From: an uncultured Umboniibacter sp.
GTDB taxonomy: Bacteria > Pseudomonadota > Gammaproteobacteria > Pseudomonadales > DSM-25080
Direction: 5' to 3'
Assembly: GCF_947497555.1 (NCBI RefSeq)
Contig: NZ_CANMGY010000001.1
Location: 496,001 to 560,000, forward strand
DNA: 64,000 nucleotides
Positions 27,189 to 38,517 of the stretch are shown here, one piece after another. The notes beneath the pieces are model-generated. The model did no database searches. It worked only from the letters and a program-made list of their open reading frames with translations, and was not told the origin of the DNA. The position numbers were made by a program, and so were the translations under genes. The first letter of the stretch is position 1. Each line of letters starts with the position of its first letter.

Positions 27189-27192
<4 letters not shown>
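26641..27192 (+). CDS. Gamma carbonic anhydrase family protein (YrdA-like)
   Basis: This is a 183-residue left-handed beta-helix protein with hexapeptide repeats (VILGDDSSVWPMAVIRGD, VTIGHQACLHGC, VLIGIGATVLDGAVV). Histidines in ILHITH and GHQACLHG correspond to the metal ligands of gamma carbonic anhydrases. The acidic loop of active Cam enzymes is absent, as in other YrdA/PaaY-type proteins, so carbonic anhydrase activity is uncertain. The pairing with prlC is also seen in Pseudomonas. Its TAA stop overlaps the aroE stop on the opposite strand. Confidence 0.9.
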
Positions 27193-28924
<1,732 letters not shown>

Positions 28925-29491
28925 TCAGCTGCGTATAATCGCGCCGGATTGACTATCAATAATCTGTGACGGGCGGGGATCATCTCCCAGGCTGCCCCCC
29001 ACGTAGTAATCTAAACCTTCACCGAAATAGGCCTTTGCCTCGGTTTCAGTCAATGCTTCTGCCAATCCAGCTGGATTGGCCGAGGTTGAAATGATGGGAC
29101 CAGCCACGCTTTCACACAACAATTTTACTAGCGGGTGGGTGCTAAAGCGAACGGCTACTTGAGTGTGTGCGCCGCGAACCCAGTTTGGCATAGACGCCGA
29201 GCAGGGGACCAACCAGGTGGTTGAGCGCACCTGTGCAGTGGTGATGCGAGCTACGATTTCTGGCGTTAATTCAAGATGCGCCTCAAGCTGAGATAACTCG
29301 GCCGCCACAATAATTAAGCCCTTATCCACTGGGCGTTTTTTTAGTGCCAGAATCCGCTCCACCGCAGTACGACTGAAGGGGTTACATCCCAACCCCCAAA
29401 CGGCTTCCGTAGGGTACGCGAAGACCCCATCAGATTGGTAGAGCTCAATAATTCTCGCCCGAGTAGAGGCGCTTAGTGGGGTGCTACTCAT
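28925..29491 (-). CDS. tsaC: Threonylcarbamoyl-AMP synthase
   Basis: This 188-residue protein of the YrdC/Sua5 family makes threonylcarbamoyl-AMP for the t6A37 modification of ANN-decoding tRNAs. Visible motifs are FAYPTEAVWGLGCNP, the basic KKRPVDKGLI loop that binds nucleotide, and ISTSANPAG near the C-terminal half. The short form without the Sua5 domain fits TsaC. It lies 160 bp after dprA, a gap that also carries a small open frame ending on the tsaC ATG. Confidence 0.94.
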   Translation of the reverse strand: MSSTPLSASTRARIIELYQSDGVFAYPTEAVWGLGCNPFSRTAVERILALKKRPVDKGLIIVAAELSQLEAHLELTPEIVARITTAQVRSTTWLVPCSASMPNWVRGAHTQVAVRFSTHPLVKLLCESVAGPIISTSANPAGLAEALTETEAKAYFGEGLDYYVGGSLGDDPRPSQIIDSQSGAIIRS

Positions 29492-29651
29492 ACTTGCTGT
29501 TGTCCGTCATTCTGGTACTCAATCTTCGCCGATGTGAGATTGTAACACCTGTTGCGGGTTTGTGGGCGATGGTCGAATTGCGTTTCATCGATGAACACAC
29601 ACGCGGTGCCGATCTCATCCGGGGTTCGGCGGTGAGCAAGCTGCTCATACG

Positions 29652-30689
29652 CTAGCCCACATGCGTTGGAAACCACAAACCGCTTCGATGCTCAACCTTC
29701 CCTTCGGCCTCTAATGTTGCCAACTCAGCGATGACATCAGGCATTGTTAAGGCAGTGTGATTGGCAATCTCATCGCTTGAAACACCACCAGAAGCCAAGG
29801 CGAGCAAGAGTTGTTGGGTGGGTTGATTGTTCCAATGCCCCTGCTCGATGACACTTTCAATTAGGCATTCTGGGGATAGCGCTGGGCGGGCGCCGCTCCG
29901 GATTAGTTCAAGACATCCTAACGCCGCGGCATCAAGTGGGCTGGCACTCACTGCCAGAACTTCTCGTCCAAAGCGCGCCGCCAGATCAGCAGTGATTAAA
30001 CTACCGGATCGAAGTCTCGCCTCTACCACTAAGGTACTCGCCGCTAAGCCCGCAATAATGCGATTACGACGAGGGAAGTCAAAGTGCCGGGGAGGAACGT
30101 CACCCAGACGCTCACTCACCAGACAACCGGCTTGAATAATACGATGATAGAGATCCTGGTGCTGAGGGGGATAACAGTAATCGATGCCTGAGCCCATGAC
30201 CGCGATGGTTGCCCCGCCGGCCGCTAACGCAGCTTGGTGAGCAAGACCATCAACACCTAGGGCCATTCCACTAGTGATAGCGATATTTGCCTGGCTGACC
30301 ATCGGTAACCAGCGTCGGCAAACTGCCGCAGCATGGGCGCTGCAACGCCTACTTCCCACTACCGCTAACTGCGGCAGGCTTAGTAGCTCCGCATTACCTC
30401 TGACGAAGAGTGCTACCGGTGCATCACTAAGACGGGCTAACTGAGACGGGTAAGCTGGCTCACCCAAAAATAGGGCGCTCAGTGTTCTGCCAACTATCTC
30501 GTCAGCGGCTTTGCTTAGTAGTGGATAGAGCGGATCGTTTTCCGGGTTTCGCAGCCAGCCAAGATAGCGTTTCTTAAACGCGAGTGGGACGTAGGGCAAA
30601 TAGCCCAAACGAAAAAATTCCCGACGCAGAGCATCGGGAATTTTGGGAACAGTGCACACCCAAAGCTTCGTTAGTAGTAAGTGGCTCAT
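29652..30689 (-). CDS. dprA: DNA processing protein DprA
   Basis: This 345-residue protein loads RecA on single-stranded DNA during natural transformation and is widely conserved even in species not known to be competent. Domains are an N-terminal SAM-like helical part, the Rossmann-like core with VVGSRRCSAHA, GMALGVDGLAH, GSGIDYCYPPQH and FPRRNRIIAGLA, and a C-terminal winged-helix domain. All hallmark residues are present. It follows the lysM gene by about 30 bp on the same strand. Confidence 0.93.
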   Translation of the reverse strand: MSHLLLTKLWVCTVPKIPDALRREFFRLGYLPYVPLAFKKRYLGWLRNPENDPLYPLLSKAADEIVGRTLSALFLGEPAYPSQLARLSDAPVALFVRGNAELLSLPQLAVVGSRRCSAHAAAVCRRWLPMVSQANIAITSGMALGVDGLAHQAALAAGGATIAVMGSGIDYCYPPQHQDLYHRIIQAGCLVSERLGDVPPRHFDFPRRNRIIAGLAASTLVVEARLRSGSLITADLAARFGREVLAVSASPLDAAALGCLELIRSGARPALSPECLIESVIEQGHWNNQPTQQLLLALASGGVSSDEIANHTALTMPDVIAELATLEAEGKVEHRSGLWFPTHVG

Positions 30690-30718
30690 AATCTCTCCGA
30701 GCCACCTGCAACTAGAAC

Positions 30719-31735
30719 CTAAGGGGTACGGACAAAATCACCCACCTTGAGGGGACGATCGGCCTCTAGCACTAGTGCGTAGCTCATTTTATCAAAGGGT
30801 TTAAAGATCATTAATACGCCAGCGTATTGCTCTGGAAGTTGGACAGCATCGCCGGTGACGGGATCACGAACTACTTCACCTGCTTTCCAAATTGCCAAAA
30901 CATGACCTGGCTCTAAGCCTTCACGAGCACCTTTGTTCACCGTCACTACACTCATGTTACCTACCTGGCTTACACCGCCATCAACAGCCAGTATCATCGC
31001 GTCGATATCGGCATCGGGTGCTGTGGGATAGTAGAGTGGTGTCAGGTCTTCTTGGTTTAGCTCAATAACGCGATCTGCTGGGCGCATTTCCATCCGACTT
31101 CGCGTGACCTCTAGCCGCGCAATGTCATCACCTTCATCTAATACGCTTAGGGCGCCAATCTCTACTGCCTCAAAGCCTAGAATTTCTTCGGTGACTGGAT
31201 CGATTAAAGTATTACCACCTCGATATACACCGTAATGCTGAGCTTCCGCCGCCCATCCCGATTCGCCGCGAGCAAATACCTGCTGCCCAACACCAACAAT
31301 CAAGTTCTGTTGCGCGCCTTGAACCATGTAAGGCTCAGCTAGGAAGCTTTCCTCATCGGAAAATATCTGAGCTCCTTGAAGGAAGGCTTCAATGTGTTCG
31401 AGCGGGATAGTAGTCACTGGCGCCTCGGATTGAACAACACGAACTTCAGGACTCATTTTGATAGTTCGAACTACTTCAAGAACCGGTTTGCCATCACGAT
31501 AAACCAAGCGCAACTGGTCGCCCGGGTAGATGAGGTGAGGGTTTTCAATTTGGTCATTGGCAACCCAAATCTCGGGCCACTGCCAAGGTTGATCAAGAAA
31601 AACTCCGGCAATATCCCAGAGCGTATCGCCCTTCACTACCGTGTAGGTGTCGGGGTGGTTATCAGCTAGATCTAACGCTGCGGCGTTAGCCCCTAGAAGA
31701 AAACCTGCTGCTAATGCTAATGCTTTCGCTTTCAT
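30719..31735 (-). CDS. LysM domain-containing exported protein
   Basis: This is a 338-residue protein with a signal peptide (MKAKALALAAGFLLGANAAA) and one LysM domain at about 30-78 (TYTVVKGDTLWDIAG, IWVANDQIENPHLIYPGDQLRL), which binds peptidoglycan. The rest, about 260 residues, has no known motif but includes a late segment NKGAREGLEPGHVLAIW like that of the pseudomonad LysM proteins located next to dprA. A cell-envelope role is likely; the molecular function is unknown. It heads the leftward lysM-dprA-tsaC-hemF-aroE run and is divergent from def. Confidence 0.86.
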   Translation of the reverse strand: MKAKALALAAGFLLGANAAALDLADNHPDTYTVVKGDTLWDIAGVFLDQPWQWPEIWVANDQIENPHLIYPGDQLRLVYRDGKPVLEVVRTIKMSPEVRVVQSEAPVTTIPLEHIEAFLQGAQIFSDEESFLAEPYMVQGAQQNLIVGVGQQVFARGESGWAAEAQHYGVYRGGNTLIDPVTEEILGFEAVEIGALSVLDEGDDIARLEVTRSRMEMRPADRVIELNQEDLTPLYYPTAPDADIDAMILAVDGGVSQVGNMSVVTVNKGAREGLEPGHVLAIWKAGEVVRDPVTGDAVQLPEQYAGVLMIFKPFDKMSYALVLEADRPLKVGDFVRTP

Positions 31736-31902
31736 TCAGTCATCCTGTTATTGCAATAGTCCGCGATGGTTGGGATTAGTGTATAATGCGGTAGAGACAA
31801 TTAATGTCGTTTAATTCGCAATTCGCCAACTACATCTTGGCTTAATTAATACCATGTTAGCAACGCCAACGGCGTATTTACTAGGAGTTTGTCACAGAGT
31901 TT

Positions 31903-32412
31903 ATGGCTATCTTAGATATTTTAACGTTTCCAGACCCTCGTCTACGGACTATTGCAGCGCCTGTTGAAGTTTTTGGCGAGGCATTAGAGACGCTTGTTCA
32001 AGACATGATCGAAACCATGTATGAAGCGTCGGGAGTCGGCCTTGCCGCCACTCAAGTTGACGTTCATCAGCGCGTAGTAGTCATCGATGTGTCGGATGAG
32101 AGAGATTCACCGCTGGTTTTTATCAATCCAACTATTGAAGTGATGGATGGCCCCGAAGCGCCCTATGACGAAGGCTGCCTCTCCGTTCCAGGTTTTTACG
32201 AGGAAGTAGAGCGCCCCGAGAATATCATAGTGAAAGCCTATGACGCTAAGGGAGAGCCCTTTGAAATCAAGCCGGATGGACTGTTAGCAGTCTGTATTCA
32301 GCATGAGCTTGACCACCTGAACGGTAAGCTTTTCGTTGATTATGTCTCCGCAATGAAGCGCAACCGCATTCGCAAAAAACTTGAGAAGCAGCAACGTTTG
32401 GAAGCTAACTAA
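31903..32412 (+). CDS. def: Peptide deformylase
   Basis: This 169-residue metalloenzyme removes the N-formyl group from nascent proteins. The three motifs are intact: GVGLAATQV (45-52), EGCLSVPG with the metal Cys92, and HELDH with H134, H138 and catalytic E135. A TATAAT at 31782-31787 in the divergent gap is a likely -10 element, though no clear -35 was found. It forms an operon with fmt (3 bp gap), rsmB and probably trkA-trkH, as in many gammaproteobacteria. Confidence 0.97.
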   Translation: MAILDILTFPDPRLRTIAAPVEVFGEALETLVQDMIETMYEASGVGLAATQVDVHQRVVVIDVSDERDSPLVFINPTIEVMDGPEAPYDEGCLSVPGFYEEVERPENIIVKAYDAKGEPFEIKPDGLLAVCIQHELDHLNGKLFVDYVSAMKRNRIRKKLEKQQRLEAN

Positions 32413-32414
32413 GC

Positions 32415-33359
32415 ATGCGCATTATTTTTGCCGGTACGCCGGATTTTTCAGCTGCGCATCTTCAAGCGCTACTTAATCTTAGTGACGTTGAGGTGGTGGC
32501 CGTCTACACGCAGCCCGACCGTCGTGCCGGGCGAGGAAAGAAACTGGTACCCAGTCCAGTGAAGGCGCTAGCTCTGGAAGCCGGCCTGCCCGTAGAACAG
32601 CCACTTAACTTCAAAGCGGATGAAGACGTCGCTCAACTGGCGGGATATCAAGCTGATTTGATGGTCGTTGTTGCCTATGGCCTGCTGTTGCCTCAGCGGG
32701 TACTAGATACGCCAAGATTAGGATGTATTAACGTGCATGCCTCACTCCTACCGCGCTGGCGCGGAGCGGCACCGATTCAGCGCTGCATTGAAGCCGGCGA
32801 TCAGCAAACTGGCGTAACCATTATGCAAATGGAGGCCGGCTTAGATACCGGTCCGATGCTAAGTAAGTTAGTGGTGGATATATCCGCGACTGAAACGGCT
32901 GGGAGTTTGCACGACAAGCTGATTGCTGCGGGAACCGTAGAACTTCAGCACGTGGTAAACAAGCTATCGAGCTGCCCGCTGGCGGGAGAAGTTCAAGATG
33001 ATACTCAGGCCAATTATGCTCATAAGTTAAGCAAGGAAGAAGGCGAGATCAATTGGCAATTTACCGCCAGGGAAGTTGAACTCAAGATCCGGGCCTTTAA
33101 CCCATTCCCCATTGCTTGGACCTCATTTGAGGGCGAGGTTATTCGTGTCCATGCGGCCTCAATGCTAACCAACACTAGCTCCGAAACCGACATTCCCGGT
33201 ACCGTGATCTCGGCCGATAAGTCAGGATTAGTAGTGGCCACGGGGCAGGGGAGGCTTAAACTTACTCAACTTCAGCGTGCCGGAAAGCGAGCTATGGCGG
33301 TAGCAGATATTATTAACGGCTCACCTGAGTTATTCACGGCAGGTAAACACTTTGGCTAA
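32415..33359 (+). CDS. fmt: Methionyl-tRNA formyltransferase
   Basis: This 314-residue enzyme formylates initiator Met-tRNA. The N-terminal formyltransferase domain has IIFAGTPDFSA, the basic GRGKKLVPSPVK loop, NVHASLLPRWRGAAPI (the catalytic Asn/His) and AGLDTGPML. A C-terminal OB-type tRNA-binding domain follows. It lies directly after def, its functional partner, and overlaps the start of rsmB by 8 bp. Confidence 0.97.
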   Translation: MRIIFAGTPDFSAAHLQALLNLSDVEVVAVYTQPDRRAGRGKKLVPSPVKALALEAGLPVEQPLNFKADEDVAQLAGYQADLMVVVAYGLLLPQRVLDTPRLGCINVHASLLPRWRGAAPIQRCIEAGDQQTGVTIMQMEAGLDTGPMLSKLVVDISATETAGSLHDKLIAAGTVELQHVVNKLSSCPLAGEVQDDTQANYAHKLSKEEGEINWQFTAREVELKIRAFNPFPIAWTSFEGEVIRVHAASMLTNTSSETDIPGTVISADKSGLVVATGQGRLKLTQLQRAGKRAMAVADIINGSPELFTAGKHFG

Positions 33360-34656
33360 ATCCTCGGTTCGGCTGCGCGCCGCGCGTATTATTAGCTCTA
33401 TTTACCAACACAAAGGTTCACTTACTGGGCTATTAGCTAACGCGACAGGTGATTTAGAAGGGCGCGACGCCTCGCTACTGAAGGCCCTTTGCTATGGCAC
33501 GCTTCGGCACTATCGAGAACTTAGCTACCTCATTAATCAGCGTCTCGATAAGCCACTTAAGCCGAAGGACTCAGATGTCCAGGCGCTATTAATGTTAGGC
33601 GTCTACCAACTACTTCATACCGATGTCCCCGCGCATGCGGCTATTGGCGAAACTGCTGGCGCTGCGAAAGCGCTGAAAAAGCCCTGGGCAACCGGCCTCA
33701 TAAATGGGGTACTGCGGGGTATGCAACGCGACCCAGTGGCGGCCCCTAGCCGTGACAAGATGCCCGGTTTCTTCCACAATCATCCCAATTGGTTAGCCCA
33801 AGCTATCGAGGCCGATTGGCCATCACAGGTAGCGGACGTTTTCGCCGCCAATAATGGTAGAGCACCCATGACGCTAAGGGTGAATGTACGCCACTGCCGT
33901 CGTGACGAGTACCTCAAGTTGCTTTCAGAGGCCGAGATAGCGGCTGAGCCTGCTGAGCACTCTCCGGAGGGTATTTACCTCGCAAGCCCTGTTGGAGTGG
34001 AGCAACTGCCCCACTGGCATGATGGCTGGGTATCCGTTCAAGATGAAGCTGCTCAGCTTAGTGCCGCGTTGCTTAACGTGCCAGAAAACTCACGCGTCTT
34101 AGATGCCTGTGCCGCACCGGGTGGTAAGACCTGTCATTTGCTAGAACTGCAACCCAACCAACACCTTCAAGCTATTGAACTTGAGCCTCATCGCGCCGTA
34201 CGGATTGATGAAAACCTTCGTCGGCTTGGCTTGGAAGCTCAAGTGAGCATCGCCGATGCTGGGGATCTGGATGCTTGGTGGGATGGTGAGGCCTTCGACC
34301 GAATCCTGCTTGATGCTCCCTGCTCGGCAACAGGTGTACTTCGCCGCCACCCCGATATCCGTATCCTCCGACGCAAGGCTGACATCCAAACACTCAACAC
34401 GCTGCAGTTAACCATTCTCGAAAAAGTTTGGACTACATTGAAACCGGGCGGCAAACTCCTCTATGCCACTTGCTCGGTACTCAAAGCTGAGAATGAGCAA
34501 ACTATTGCAACTTTCTTAAAGAAGGCGGATGATGCTGTTGAAGAGGCAATTATCGCCTCGTGGGGCGTCGCAGCTCGGCATGGAAGACAGCTATTTCCTG
34601 TCGATGGCGGCCACGATGGATTTTACTACTGCCTGTTACAAAAGTGTGCTCAGTAG
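33352..34656 (+). CDS. rsmB: 16S rRNA (cytosine-967-C5)-methyltransferase RsmB
   Basis: This 434-residue protein has an N-terminal NusB-like RNA-binding domain (about 1-135, with LLMLGVYQLLHTDVPAHAAI) and a C-terminal SAM-dependent methyltransferase. The SAM motif is DACAAPGGKTCH, the first Cys motif DAPCSATGVLRRHPDI, and the catalytic Cys is in YATCSVLKAENE. It begins with TTG, overlapping the fmt stop by 8 bp, which points to translational coupling. trkA follows within 16 bp, the conserved rsmB-trkA order. Confidence 0.95.
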   Translation: MAKSSVRLRAARIISSIYQHKGSLTGLLANATGDLEGRDASLLKALCYGTLRHYRELSYLINQRLDKPLKPKDSDVQALLMLGVYQLLHTDVPAHAAIGETAGAAKALKKPWATGLINGVLRGMQRDPVAAPSRDKMPGFFHNHPNWLAQAIEADWPSQVADVFAANNGRAPMTLRVNVRHCRRDEYLKLLSEAEIAAEPAEHSPEGIYLASPVGVEQLPHWHDGWVSVQDEAAQLSAALLNVPENSRVLDACAAPGGKTCHLLELQPNQHLQAIELEPHRAVRIDENLRRLGLEAQVSIADAGDLDAWWDGEAFDRILLDAPCSATGVLRRHPDIRILRRKADIQTLNTLQLTILEKVWTTLKPGGKLLYATCSVLKAENEQTIATFLKKADDAVEEAIIASWGVAARHGRQLFPVDGGHDGFYYCLLQKCAQ

Positions 34657-34672
34657 GCTAGGCTACTAAATC

Positions 34673-36058
34673 ATGAAAATTATCATTTTAGGCGGCGGTC
34701 AGGTTGGCGGTACTTTAGCCGAAACTCTGGCGAACGAACAAAACGACATCACCATTGTCGATACCAATGAAAAGCGACTTCAGGAACTGCAGGAGCGTTT
34801 CGATATTGGCGTGGTAATTGGCTGCGGCTCGCACCCTGACATCCTCCAGGCAGCCGGTGGCGCCGATGCAGAGATGCTAATTGCCGTAACTAATAGTGAC
34901 GAAGTTAATATGGTCGCTTGCCAGATTGCTCATTCTCTTTACCGAACCCCGACAAAAATTGCGCGAATTCGCAGTACCGCCTATACCCTAAAAGATGAAA
35001 TTTTTTCTGAGGCCAACATTCCAATTGATGTTCGTATTGCACCGGAAGATCTGGTCACACAGGCTATCCACCGCCTGTTGATTAATCCTGGAGCGCTGCA
35101 GGTACTCGATTTCGCCGACGGCATGGTCTCATTGGTGGCTGTAAAGGCTTATTACGGTGGTCCGCTAGTTGATCAGAAATTGCGTAGCATTCGCGATCAC
35201 ATGCCTTCCGTTGATACCCGTGTAGCAGCGATTTTCCGTCGCGGTGAAGCCATTATGCCAGAAGGCGACACCATTATTGAGGCGGACGATGAAGTCTTCT
35301 TTATTGCTGATGCGAAGGATATTACTGCCGTAATGAGTGAGCTACGCCGGCTGGATAAACCATACCGACGAATTACAATTGCCGGTGGCGGTAATATTGG
35401 CAAGCGCTTAGCTGAACTTATTGAGAAGGACTTCCACGTTAAGCTTATTGAGTTTGATACTGATCAGGCCTATAGCTTATCCGAAGACCTCTCCAAAACC
35501 GTCGTCCTTTCTGGTAGTGCTACCGACGAGAAGCTCCTCAAAGAGGAGCATATACAGGACACTGACGTATTCTGTGCACTAACGAATGACGACGAAGCAA
35601 ATATCATGTCTTCCATGCTCTCCAAGCGTCTGGGGGTTGGGAAAACTATCACCTTAATCTCCAATCCATCCTATGTGGATCTGGTCCAGGGTGGTGAAAT
35701 TGATATCGCCATCTCTCCACAATTAATCACGATTGGTAAATTGCTTCGTTATGTTCGCCGCGGGCACTTTGTAAATGTTCATAGTTTGCGCCGCGGGGCT
35801 GCTGAAGCCATTGAAGTGGTTGCTCACGGTGATCAGCACTCTTCAAAGGTTGTCGGTCGCAAACTCTCAGAACTGAAGCTTCCCCCTGGCACAACTATTG
35901 GGGCGCTAGTGAGAAAGATTGAAGGAAAAAAGGAGGTACTCATTGCGCATGATCACATTAGGGTGCAGTCTGAAGACCACGTGATCATGTTCTTGGTAAA
36001 TAAAAAGAATGTGGCAGATATTGAAAAGCTCTTCCAGGTGGGCTTTAGCTTCTTTTAG
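34673..36058 (+). CDS. trkA: Trk potassium uptake NAD-binding protein TrkA
   Basis: This is a 461-residue peripheral membrane regulator of Trk K+ uptake. It has two RCK units, each a Rossmann NAD-binding domain plus TrkA-C domain: the first begins [19 protein letters not shown], the second [19 protein letters not shown] at about residue 233. The C-terminal TrkA-C with [14 protein letters not shown] is intact. It lies 8 bp before trkH, its channel partner, and is probably transcribed with def-fmt-rsmB. Confidence 0.96.
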   Translation: MKIIILGGGQVGGTLAETLANEQNDITIVDTNEKRLQELQERFDIGVVIGCGSHPDILQAAGGADAEMLIAVTNSDEVNMVACQIAHSLYRTPTKIARIRSTAYTLKDEIFSEANIPIDVRIAPEDLVTQAIHRLLINPGALQVLDFADGMVSLVAVKAYYGGPLVDQKLRSIRDHMPSVDTRVAAIFRRGEAIMPEGDTIIEADDEVFFIADAKDITAVMSELRRLDKPYRRITIAGGGNIGKRLAELIEKDFHVKLIEFDTDQAYSLSEDLSKTVVLSGSATDEKLLKEEHIQDTDVFCALTNDDEANIMSSMLSKRLGVGKTITLISNPSYVDLVQGGEIDIAISPQLITIGKLLRYVRRGHFVNVHSLRRGAAEAIEVVAHGDQHSSKVVGRKLSELKLPPGTTIGALVRKIEGKKEVLIAHDHIRVQSEDHVIMFLVNKKNVADIEKLFQVGFSFF

Positions 36059-36066
36059 GTGAATAG

Positions 36067-37542
36067 ATGCGATTTGCAGTGATTGGACGTATTCTTGGTT
36101 TAATGATTTGGCTGTTTTCAGCCGTCGCCTTCCTTCCCGCAATCGTGGTTTCGGAACTTTATGATGAAAGTCATACCTCGCTTTCCTCTAGCTTCTACAT
36201 CTCTATTTTTGTCGGCGGAATACTCTTTGGCGCCGCGTCAATCATGCGTCGCAGGATGAGAAAGCAAATTCAACGCTATGAACTCAGGGTTCGCGACGGG
36301 TTTATCATAACAGTACTCTTTTGGACCACTTTGAGCCTGCTAGGCACCCTGCCGTTCGCGTTATCAGAGGAGCTTAACATCTCCTGGGTGGACGCTATCT
36401 TTGAATCATTTTCTGGTTTAACCACAACTGGTGCTACGGTCATTTCAGGACTTGATACCATGGAACGCGGTCTACTTATTTACCGACAGCTACTTCAGTG
36501 GATAGGTGGTATAGGGATAATTGTAATCGCCGTAGCCGTTCTCCCTGCTCTTGGCGTGGGTGGACTTCAGCTATATAGAAGTGAAACGCCAGGGCCAGTC
36601 AAAGACTCCAAACTCACTCCACGTATTGCCGAAACCGCCAAATCGATGGCATCAATCTACATCGCTTTGACCGTCGCATGCGCGGTATCGCTTTATATTT
36701 CTGGCATGTCCAGCTTTGACGCTATCGCCCATGCTTTGAGCACCACTTCAATTGGCGGCTTCTCTACGCATGACGCGAGTATCGGTTTTTATGACTCCAA
36801 TACCATTCTATGGGTGATGACCATTTTTATGGCGCTATCAGGCATGAACTTCGCGCTTCATTTTATCACCTGGCAAGAGAATAGCCTTCGACATTATTTC
36901 CAAGATAGCGAATGTAAGTTCTACCTCTCACTGTTAGCAGCAGGAACTGTCATTACGGTTTGGTACCTCTGGCTAACCGAAACGCTGCCGATTGACGATG
37001 CGTTTTACCATGGAGCTTTCATGTTGGTATCCATAGCGACCACTACAGGATTTGCCACCCAAGACTTTACAAGTTGGCCGCTATTCCTACCTTTCCTACT
37101 CTTTTTTATGGCCTTCGTCGGCGGTAGCTCCGGCTCCACCGGGGGGGGGATAAAAGCTATGCGCTGGGTCCTATTAGTCCGCCAAGGGCAGCGTGAGCTT
37201 TATAGGTTGGTGCACCCCAATGCTATTCGCCACATCAAACTAAACCGAAAAGTTGTTCCTACTCGGGTTTTAGAATCGGTGTGGGGCTTCATCGCAATCT
37301 ACATGCTGACTTTTGTCATGACTTGGTTAGTTCTCATGGCCATGGGTTATGACTTCCTTACGGCCTTCAGCGCTGTGGCCGCATGCATTAATAATTTGGG
37401 TCCTGGCATGGGTGCTGTTGCAGCTAATTATCAGTCATTGGGAGATGGCGCTAAACTACTACTCTCGTTCACGATGTTACTGGGGCGCTTAGAGGTTTTC
37501 ACCCTATTAGTGCTATTTACCCCAACATTCTGGCGGGACTAG
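36067..37542 (+). CDS. trkH: Trk potassium uptake channel TrkH
   Basis: This 491-residue integral membrane protein has four M1-P-M2 repeats. The four selectivity-filter loops are visible: SGLTTTGATV, LSTTSIGGFST, SIATTTGFAT and INNLGPGMG, each with the filter glycine. The intramembrane gate region GGSSGSTGGGIKAMRW in the third repeat is also present. Together with TrkA it forms low-affinity K+ uptake. The last 26 bp overlap the end of the convergent acyltransferase gene. Confidence 0.95.
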   Translation: MRFAVIGRILGLMIWLFSAVAFLPAIVVSELYDESHTSLSSSFYISIFVGGILFGAASIMRRRMRKQIQRYELRVRDGFIITVLFWTTLSLLGTLPFALSEELNISWVDAIFESFSGLTTTGATVISGLDTMERGLLIYRQLLQWIGGIGIIVIAVAVLPALGVGGLQLYRSETPGPVKDSKLTPRIAETAKSMASIYIALTVACAVSLYISGMSSFDAIAHALSTTSIGGFSTHDASIGFYDSNTILWVMTIFMALSGMNFALHFITWQENSLRHYFQDSECKFYLSLLAAGTVITVWYLWLTETLPIDDAFYHGAFMLVSIATTTGFATQDFTSWPLFLPFLLFFMAFVGGSSGSTGGGIKAMRWVLLVRQGQRELYRLVHPNAIRHIKLNRKVVPTRVLESVWGFIAIYMLTFVMTWLVLMAMGYDFLTAFSAVAACINNLGPGMGAVAANYQSLGDGAKLLLSFTMLLGRLEVFTLLVLFTPTFWRD

Positions 37543-38416
37543 AAATATCGCTGATAGGGGTATTTTGGAGTTTACGATAGCGTTTATATTCCCACTGGTA
37601 CTGCTCCGGATGGTAATTCACTAGCTTCTCAATTGAGCGATTCATCGCGGCGACAGAGGTGTACAGATCATCACTGTAAATCTCAGGGTCGGCTTCTTCT
37701 AAGACAATATCCCAACCCTTGTCACCTTGAAATCCGGCAGCCATAACTACCTTACATCCCGTTCTAGTAATTAATCCAGCCGCGAGTTTCATTGTGAACG
37801 CATTGACATTAAAAAACGGTGCATGAATACCACCCGCGTCGGCGGGGACTTGGTCGGGAAGCATGAAGACGCTCTCATTATTCTTCAGAGCACGGGTAAG
37901 GCTAATCACACCTTTCGCTGTAGCAGGAACCATCTTCACCCCAAAACGCTCTCTAGCATTGCGAATTATTGGCTCAAGAAAATCCTGCTTAGGTGGCGAA
38001 TACATGGCCGTCATGGCGACCTTAGTAGCAAGTACCTGGCCCATCGCCTCCCAATTACCTAGGTGCGGTGCCAAAATAATAACGCCTTTTCCTTTAGGGC
38101 AAACTAAGAGTTCCTCACCTTGAAAAGAGTGTACCTGACTGTTTAGCCACTCAGAGCTTGCATTCCAAGTGATAGCAAATTCAGATAACAAGCTAAACAT
38201 ATGCTGCAGCGAGCGCTTCGCCAATTGTTCCTTGGCTGTTTGATTCATAACGGGATAGGCGCGATCCAAATTTTCCAATGTAATCTTCTTTGGGCCACCA
38301 TCGATTTGCCAAACTAGTGATCCTAAAATTCGCCCAAGCCATCGGGCTTGCCGTAAATTAAGCTTCGAGAGCAATTTAAGAAGTGTGTTTATGATTATTT
38401 TTTGTAATTTCATCAC
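37517..38416 (-). CDS. Lysophospholipid/lipid A acyltransferase (LpxL/HtrB family)
   Basis: This is a 299-residue inner-membrane acyltransferase of the late lipid A acylation group. The HX4E motif is HLGNWE in IILAPHLGNWEAMG, and MLPDQVPADAGGIHAPFF is the second family block. A short hydrophobic N-terminus anchors it. A similar gene lies near glyQ in Pseudomonas, where homologues add secondary acyl chains to lipid A. Whether this one is LpxL, LpxM or another lipid acyltransferase is not decided. The start is 38416 or the next codon. Its 3' end overlaps trkH by 26 bp. Confidence 0.87.
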   Translation of the reverse strand: MMKLQKIIINTLLKLLSKLNLRQARWLGRILGSLVWQIDGGPKKITLENLDRAYPVMNQTAKEQLAKRSLQHMFSLLSEFAITWNASSEWLNSQVHSFQGEELLVCPKGKGVIILAPHLGNWEAMGQVLATKVAMTAMYSPPKQDFLEPIIRNARERFGVKMVPATAKGVISLTRALKNNESVFMLPDQVPADAGGIHAPFFNVNAFTMKLAAGLITRTGCKVVMAAGFQGDKGWDIVLEEADPEIYSDDLYTSVAAMNRSIEKLVNYHPEQYQWEYKRYRKLQNTPISDISSPARMLG

Positions 38417-38517
38417 TTTACTAGCCGATAATGAGTCATTTATTAGGTGGTAGCTGCCATCCTAAGTATAATGGCATCACTTTTTCAAAACTATTTTACT
38501 AGGAGGCGGCGAAGTCT

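Noticed and set aside
35971-35988. CCACGTGATC in trkA as a possible parS
   Set aside because: The outer arms do not match the parS consensus; only the CACGTG core is shared.
38417-38517. T-box or glycine riboswitch before glyQ
   Set aside because: Only about 100 bp, no T-box or riboswitch core, and a normal -10 and ribosome site explain it.
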